Part shown: positions 56,943 through 64,000 of the stretch, in pieces
Layout: every line of letters begins with the position of its first letter
Position numbering within the stretch: position 1 is the stretch's first letter
DNA from: Blastocladiella emersonii ATCC 22665
Lineage: Eukaryota > Blastocladiomycota > Blastocladiomycetes > Blastocladiales > Blastocladiaceae
Assembly: GCA_025594325.1 (NCBI GenBank)
Contig: JANHCV010000001.1
Location: 3,100,001-3,164,000, forward strand
Reading direction: 5' to 3'
DNA: 64,000 nt
Position numbers and translations under genes: made by a program
The notes under the pieces: generated by a model
What the model saw: the letters and a program-made list of their open reading frames with translations, nothing else
The model's database searches: none
Told to the model about the DNA's origin: nothing

Positions 56943-58274
56943 ATGAACGCGAGCACCGACTCCATCCTTACCGCCAGCGGCGGTCCCGGCGGCAGCAGCA
57001 AGATGGAGAAGGTCACAGACGACGGCGGCATCGTCAAGGCCGTGCTCCGCCCGCCGACTGAGCCCGCCGCCGAGATTCGCTGGGTCAAGGGCACCAACGC
57101 GCGCCTGCACTACACCGTGAGCACCGCACCGTTCGTCCTGGCCAACCCGCCCAAGATCAAGCCCGCGTCGGCGTCCAAAAAGAAGGCGGCGCACAAGCAC
57201 TCGTCCGCGTGCAGCCATGGCCACGACCACGGCGACGACCACGGGTGCGCCGCCGAGGAACCGAAGCCCATCGAGCCGCCGAAACCCGGCGAGCCCGTGT
57301 TCGCTTCGCCATCGGGCGTGGCGTACCGGTTCGACCCGTCGGCGCGTCGCGTGCTGGCGGACACGGCGCGCGACGACGGCGAGACCGAGCTGTTCGAGCT
57401 GCGCATGGGGCGGCAGTTCACGTTCAAGGCGCTCGAGGCCGCGGTGCAGACGATGCGCGTGGGCGAGACGAGCAAGTTCCTGGTGTCGCCCGAGTACGCC
57501 GAGGGGTTCATCCAGCTCGAGACGGTGCTGCGCAAGGAGCGGGCCGCGAAGCTCGCCGCCAAGGAAGGCCGCCCGCGCCCGCCGACGTGCTGCATGGGCA
57601 TGGCGGCCGACGCCGAGGCCCACGCCGACCTGTACGCGTCGGCCGACGTGCCGCTCGAGCTGACTGTGACGCTGCACGCCGTGCAGCAGCCCGACGAGTT
57701 TGTCCCCGAGGCGTGGGAGGTGAGCGCCGTCGACAAGTACAACGCGATCCCGTCCCTCAAAGCCGCGGGCGCCGCACACTGGGCGGCGGGCGACGCCGCA
57801 GCCGCGCGCGACGCGTACCGGCGCGCGCTCGAGTGGACCGAGGGCGTGCAGGCGGCCGTCGCCGACGCGCGGCGCGAGGGGACGCAGCCCGCAGGCCACG
57901 CGCCGCCGCTCGCCGACGGCGAGGGCACCCGCGGCGTGTCGTGCGCGTGGCTCGACGACACGCACCTCGCACTGCGGCTCAACATGGCGCTGTGCACGCT
58001 GCACCTCGGCGAGTACGAGCTCGCCGTCGTCCAGTGCACGCAGATCCTCGGCGACAAGCCGGGTCACCCGAAGGCGCTGTTCCGGCGCGCGCTCGCGCAC
58101 CTGCGCCGTGGGCGCGACCTCGAGCTCGCGCAAGCCGACCTTGAGGCCGTGGTCGCGGGCGGCGGCATGGCGCGCGACGACCGCGCGTGGGCCGAGGCGT
58201 GGGCGGAGCTCACGGCCAAGTGGAAGCGCGCGCGTGCGAGCGAGACGCGGATGTGGCGCGGGCTGTTTGCGTGA
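56943..58274 (+). CDS. AIP/XAP2-like FKBP-TPR co-chaperone
   Basis: A single exon of 443 aa from MNASTDSILTASG (ATG 56943, the first Met in frame). An FKBP-like domain covers about residues 20-250 (RWVKGTNARLHYTVST, FELRMGRQFTFKALEAAVQT). The AIP-family junction CCMGMAADAEAHADLYASAD is followed by VPLELTVTLHAVQQPDEFVP and EAWEVSAVDKYNAIPSLKAA, then TPR helices (AAGDAAAARDAYRRALEWTE, LRLNMALCTLHLGEYELAVV, GHPKALFRRALAHLRRGRDL). AIP proteins bind Hsp90/Hsp70 C-termini via the TPRs; their PPIase domain is inactive. An unusual His/Cys-rich insert (KHSSACSHGHDHGDDHGC, about residue 87-104) interrupts the PPIase domain and may bind metal. It converges on the WD40 gene, with 78 bp between stops. Confidence 0.85.
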   Translation: MNASTDSILTASGGPGGSSKMEKVTDDGGIVKAVLRPPTEPAAEIRWVKGTNARLHYTVSTAPFVLANPPKIKPASASKKKAAHKHSSACSHGHDHGDDHGCAAEEPKPIEPPKPGEPVFASPSGVAYRFDPSARRVLADTARDDGETELFELRMGRQFTFKALEAAVQTMRVGETSKFLVSPEYAEGFIQLETVLRKERAAKLAAKEGRPRPPTCCMGMAADAEAHADLYASADVPLELTVTLHAVQQPDEFVPEAWEVSAVDKYNAIPSLKAAGAAHWAAGDAAAARDAYRRALEWTEGVQAAVADARREGTQPAGHAPPLADGEGTRGVSCAWLDDTHLALRLNMALCTLHLGEYELAVVQCTQILGDKPGHPKALFRRALAHLRRGRDLELAQADLEAVVAGGGMARDDRAWAEAWAELTAKWKRARASETRMWRGLFA

Positions 58275-58352
58275 CGAGCGGGGCTAAGGGGGATACAATA
58301 CACGGCTGGATTGCAACAAGATGATGGATGGGTGGGGGTACAAGTGCGCGTC

Positions 58353-59536
58353 TTACTCGTCGTCGTCGCTCATGAGCTCGGCGAGCTCCCGCTCCTCGTC
58401 GGCCGTGAGCCCCGACGCATTCTGCTTCTGCTCGAGCGACTCTTCCTCGAGCGAGATCTCGAGCTTGAACTGGATCTTGGGGTCGATGACCTCGTTGAGC
58501 TTCCACGACCGGATGGTGCAGTCGAGGGAGCCCGAGTAGAGCGTGTCGCCGACGATGCACAGGGCCGAGACCTCGTCGTAGTGGCCGTCGATGACCTTGA
58601 GCAGCTTCTCGGAGGCCATGTCCCACACGCGGATCGCCTCGTCGCGCGAGCCCGTCAGCACCACGGACGAGTGCACGGGGAGCACCGCCTTGACGTAGTC
58701 GTCGTGCTCGAAGCTCGACTCGGCCTTGATCTCCTTGTTGGCGAGCGGCCACCGCTTGACCGACTTGTCGGCCGAGGCTACGCGAGTGGGTTAGTGTCGT
58801 GGTCCGAGCTTAACCCAAAAAGATGTGACGTACCGCTCCACAGCAGCTCGTCGTCGAGGTCGAGGTACATGGCGTAGACACTGGTCTCGTGGCCAGACAG
58901 CACGAGGTCGCACGCCTTGGTCTCGAGGTTCCAGCGGCGGATGGCGCCCTCGCTGCCGCAGCTCCACAGCGTCTTGCAGTCGGGGGTGATGATCAGGTCC
59001 TCGACGCCGCGGATGTGGCCCTTGAGGGCGACCGAGGTGCCGGTGGCGAGGTCGAGCACGCGGATCAACTTGTCGGACGACCCGCTGCACAGGAACGCGC
59101 GGTTCGGCGCGAGCGCGAGCGACTTGACGAAATCGGCGTGCAGCGCCCACGTCGCGACGCACTCGCGCGTCTTGAGCGACCACTGCTTGACGGTCTTGTC
59201 CCAGCTGCCCGTGAAGATGAAGGTATCGTCGGCGGCGGCGTCGTGGTAGAACTGCGTGCAGGTGACGGGGCCCGAGTGGCCGCGGAACACGGCGACGGCC
59301 TTGCCCGTGTCGGCGACGACGACGCGGCACGTGTGGCCGGCGTCGCCGACGAGCAGGTACGGCGACGCGATGGGCTCGAGCAGCGGCGACGCAAAGTGGC
59401 GCACGCTCAGGACCTTGGCGGGAAGCTCGACGGGACTGCCGAGCGTGTTGCCCTGCTTCAGCTGACGCAGCTTGGCCTGACGCAGCGACGCGTCCGACTG
59501 GAAGAAGTCGGACGCCTCGGAGCCGATGTTCACCAT
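58353..59536 (-). CDS. WD40-repeat protein of the conserved fungal type
   Basis: Exons 59536-58834 and 58777-58353 (56-nt intron) encode 375 aa. The N-terminus MVNIGSEASDFFQSDASLRQ and about seven WD repeats fill the protein: VFRGHSGPVTCTQF, FIFTGSWDKTVKQWSL, FLCSGSSDKLIRVLDL, LWSCGSEGAIRRWNL, GHETSVYAMYLDL, SADKSVKRW, VLTGSRDEAIRVWDM and LYSGSLDCTIRSWKL. The acidic C-terminus LTADEERELAELMSDDDE is shared with an uncharacterised fungal WD40 family. A complete seven-bladed propeller is likely. Partner and function are unknown. The DNA between this start and the next gene (59537-59785) shows nothing. Confidence 0.85.
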
Positions 59537-59785
59537 GGTGTTGATGCGTGGGTGTGTTTCGTGGAGATCCGTTGCAAGCAGCTGCGGGGTTGGAAGAGGA
59601 GAAAGGACGCCGGGAACGCAGCGGCGCAAGGGGGGCGGCGAGCGCGCCGTGTTGGCGTCGCTGCCTCTTCGCTTCGCCCTCGCCACCCGCGAAACACTCT
59701 GCTGTGGTGACAGATGATGTGTGTATTTACCAAGGAGCGACGCCTTGGGCATGGTACAATAATGACGGGAAGCCGCGAGAAATGT

Positions 59786-60955
59786 CTACTGCGAGCGAGC
59801 TGGGCCCGGTACGGACACGGGAACTGGTGACGGGGCCGCGGCCCGCAACTTGGACGTGATGGTCGACAGGTTCACGATTGACGCGGCCACGTCAGCGTAG
59901 TGCTGGACGGCCGTGAGGATGCGGTTCATGATCAGTGAGCACGAGTCCTACGAGAGACGCGCGGTTAGCGAACTCGTGCAGGGAGGGGTACAGGGAGGCC
60001 GGCGTACCAGTCCGAAGCGAAGACCAAAGAGCCCGAGCCAGCTGAGGCCCAAGATGATGAGGACCACGACAAAGAAGAAGAGGAAAATGACGGCCGGGAT
60101 GACGAGGATCGTCGACTCGAGGATCAGCATGATGGCGCAGCCGACGAACGTGGTCGCGAACAGCGTCGTCGCGGCAAACACGAGGAACAAGCCGACGAGC
60201 GCTGCGACCACCACCAAACTTGTGACAGCGAGCGTCTTGCGCATCTGCGAGAAGATGCGCGGCCGGCGCGGGAGCATCGGGCGGTACTGCTTCGCGGCCG
60301 GCGGCGCCTTCTCGTTGCCCGCGTCGCCGCGCTTGGCCGCGCGCTTGCGTGCGCTGCGGGCCGGCGACAATCCCCCAAAACTATCCTCGCTGCTCGACCG
60401 CGATGACGACGCGGACCGCACCGAGTCGTCGTCCGAGTCGCCCGGCGACGGGACCAGCCGCGCCGCGAGCGCCTCGGCCATGGCGCGCCACCGCACCCAC
60501 GACAGGTACCGCTGGCGGAACTCGGTCAGGTACGACGGCGCTGCCGACGCGGGGATGGCGAGCGGGCGCGCGGCGCTGAACCGCGGCCGCCGCCGCAACG
60601 TGGTGCTCCCGCGATGGCTCGACGCGCGCGACGATGAGGGCCGCCGAGTGCTCGAGCTCAGCGCGAGGAGGTCGTCCGAGTCGTCGCTCGTGCTCAGCGG
60701 GCGAGGTGGTGGTGGCGGGGTTGCTGGGAGCGCGATGGCCGCCGCGGCGGCGTTACACTCGTCCATGTCGCTCAGCGTGATGGCGTGCCCGGCAAGAGAC
60801 AGCGGGGCGGGAGCTTTACGGGGACGCTCGCCGCCTAACAGCGCCGAAGTTTCTGCTGTCTCGTCGCTCGTGTTGCCATCGGCATCGGCGTCGCCGTCGT
60901 AGCCGGGCCGTGGCGCGGGCGGCAGCGAGGCCGTGTCCAGAGCGACTTCATTCAT
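59786..60955 (-). CDS. Multi-pass membrane protein with long disordered N-terminus
   Basis: Exons 60955-60008 and 59947-59786 (60-nt intron) encode 369 aa. About 230 Ser/Ala/Pro/Arg-rich residues come first (including SYLTEFRQRYLSWVRWRAMA). They are followed by a continuous hydrophobic block of about 75 residues (LAVTSLVVVAALVGLFLVFA, FATTFVGCAIMLILESTILV, IPAVIFLFFFVVVLIILGLS). Three to four closely spaced helices with almost no loops recall hairpin proteins such as promethin/LDAF1 or oleosins, but no signature motif proves this. The C-terminal exon encodes DSCSLIMNRILTAVQHYADV, an amphipathic helix. The function is unknown; ER/lipid-droplet location is a guess. Confidence 0.65.
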
Positions 60956-61189
60956 GGGCGGCGACAGTTTGCATGGGTTGCTTGCTTTTCGAGAGAGAGG
61001 AAGCGCGAGGAAGGGGAGGGCGGAGTTTCAGAAGGTCATCGGGCGCGGCGGCGAAGCAGCTGAGGCGATCCCCGAACGTTGGGCCTGCTCACCTGATACC
61101 GCGACGCGTGAGACGCGCTTGTCTCGCGGGTTACGTCCAAACGCGCGATAACGGCACTCTGCGCTCCCTCACCGGAGCGACCCTATATA

Positions 61190-63204
<2,015 letters not shown>

Positions 63205-64000
63205 GATTGTGTGCTGCCGAGGGCAGGGTGGAGGGGGCGGGGATGAAGGCGAGGATGAGCGACGCGCGAGCGCAAAGGGAGCCGCGCCACGCCGTGCCAC
63301 TCCCATCCACGACACGTGCGCCAGCGCTGGCCACGGGGCAAGTCAGTCAGCTGGCGGGCCGGGCGCCTTCGCACGGCCGCAAGCCGCCCGCCCGGCCGCC
63401 CAGTCAAAAGCTGCACACAGGGCCCGCCCGCCCCGCTCCTCTCTACAGCAGCAGCAGCACACACAGCAGCACAGCGTACGTAGGCCAGCCGGCCTGCACG
63501 GCACCACACCACAGCACGACTCGCCATGCACACACACCACACACGGGCACCCCCCGCCACGCTGCGCGCGCACCCTCGCCGACGTCGCCGCGCCGACGGC
63601 GGGTCGCACACGCCCCTCAACGATTTTCTGCGGCCTCGGCCGGGCCAAGTCCCTTGCTCCCCTGCTCCCCTACGTCGTCCTGGCGACCTCTCGGCCGTGA
63701 TCCGTGACTCCCCTGCTCCGCGCGCACTCCCCGTGCATTTTGCTCGCCTCCCCGATCACCCCGCTCACCCCGCCGTGGCTCGCGCCGCGGCCGCCCACCT
63801 CCCCCACGTCGACCATGACGTCTCCCCCGTAAATTGGCCCCCTTTCGGGCCGGTTGCGGGGGCCGTCCCGGCGCGTGTCCCGCCCTGCCCTGCGACAATT
63901 CCCGTCCCTTCTTCGTCTCAATCGGGCCGCTTTTTCGCCCGTGTGACCGTGTTCGCGTGCCGGCGTGCGTGCGTGCGACTTGCGCCCTCATCACGCGCTG
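63205..64000. other. ALG8 upstream region, no gene seen
   Basis: Only GC-driven open frames with Pro/Arg/Ala content are present. It includes CAGCAGCAGCAGCACACACAGCAGCACAG-type CAG/CAC repeats near 63450. It may contain the promoter of a gene beyond the window edge. Confidence 0.45.

Overview
This is GC-rich, intron-rich nuclear DNA from a fungus that almost certainly swims. Fungal-type housekeeping genes (MED31, SF3B6, RPT5, a sterol O-acyltransferase, UDP-galactopyranose mutase, GDP-mannose pyrophosphorylase) lie beside genes normally kept only by ciliated eukaryotes (LRRC9-like, dynein intermediate chain DNAI3/WDR63, CEP41, PDE6D). Together with the very high GC and short introns (mostly 54-90 nt), this points to a zoosporic fungus; Blastocladiomycota (Allomyces/Blastocladiella-like) is my best guess. 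That placement is inference. Exon coordinates were built by hand from splice signals, reading phase and remembered family sequences.

Layout. 1-8.5 kb is mixed: a SMIM13-like membrane peptide gene, a Fanzor (eukaryotic TnpB-like) gene abutting a broken alpha/beta-hydrolase gene, the divergent pair SF3B6/MED31, then a second broken fragment of the same hydrolase family between imperfect direct repeats and an AT-richer stretch. 8.5-14.5 kb: mitochondrial short/branched-chain acyl-CoA dehydrogenase, PDE6D and a large SR-type RNA-binding protein. 14.5-23.4 kb is a flagellar block: LRRC9-like and DNAI3 in tandem on the minus strand, with CEP41 divergent from DNAI3 across 279 bp. 23.6-27.9 kb: UGM and GDP-mannose pyrophosphorylase, divergent. 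28.3-41.1 kb: ferrochelatase, a secreted cysteine-rich protein, a sterol acyltransferase with a 7-nt microexon, a DUF4470 protein, an LRR protein and two small unknowns.

41,425-50,103 is the most striking segment: about 8.7 kb bounded by 25-bp inverted repeats (2 mismatches), carrying a DUF6589-like gene and a RecQ-like helicase gene facing each other. I read it as a large DNA-transposon-like element whose DUF6589 gene has one in-frame TGA. Just outside its right end is a 1,151-aa intronless gene joining a retrotransposon Gag-capsid-like region to a USP7-type C-terminal domain.

54-63.2 kb is dense housekeeping: RPT5 (with a GC-AG intron), mitochondrial uL5, an AIP-like TPR co-chaperone, a WD40 protein, a membrane protein and the ER glucosyltransferase ALG8. 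Across the window the introns strongly favour GTACG or GTGCG at the 5' splice site instead of GTAAG, and usually end in TGTAG or CGTAG.
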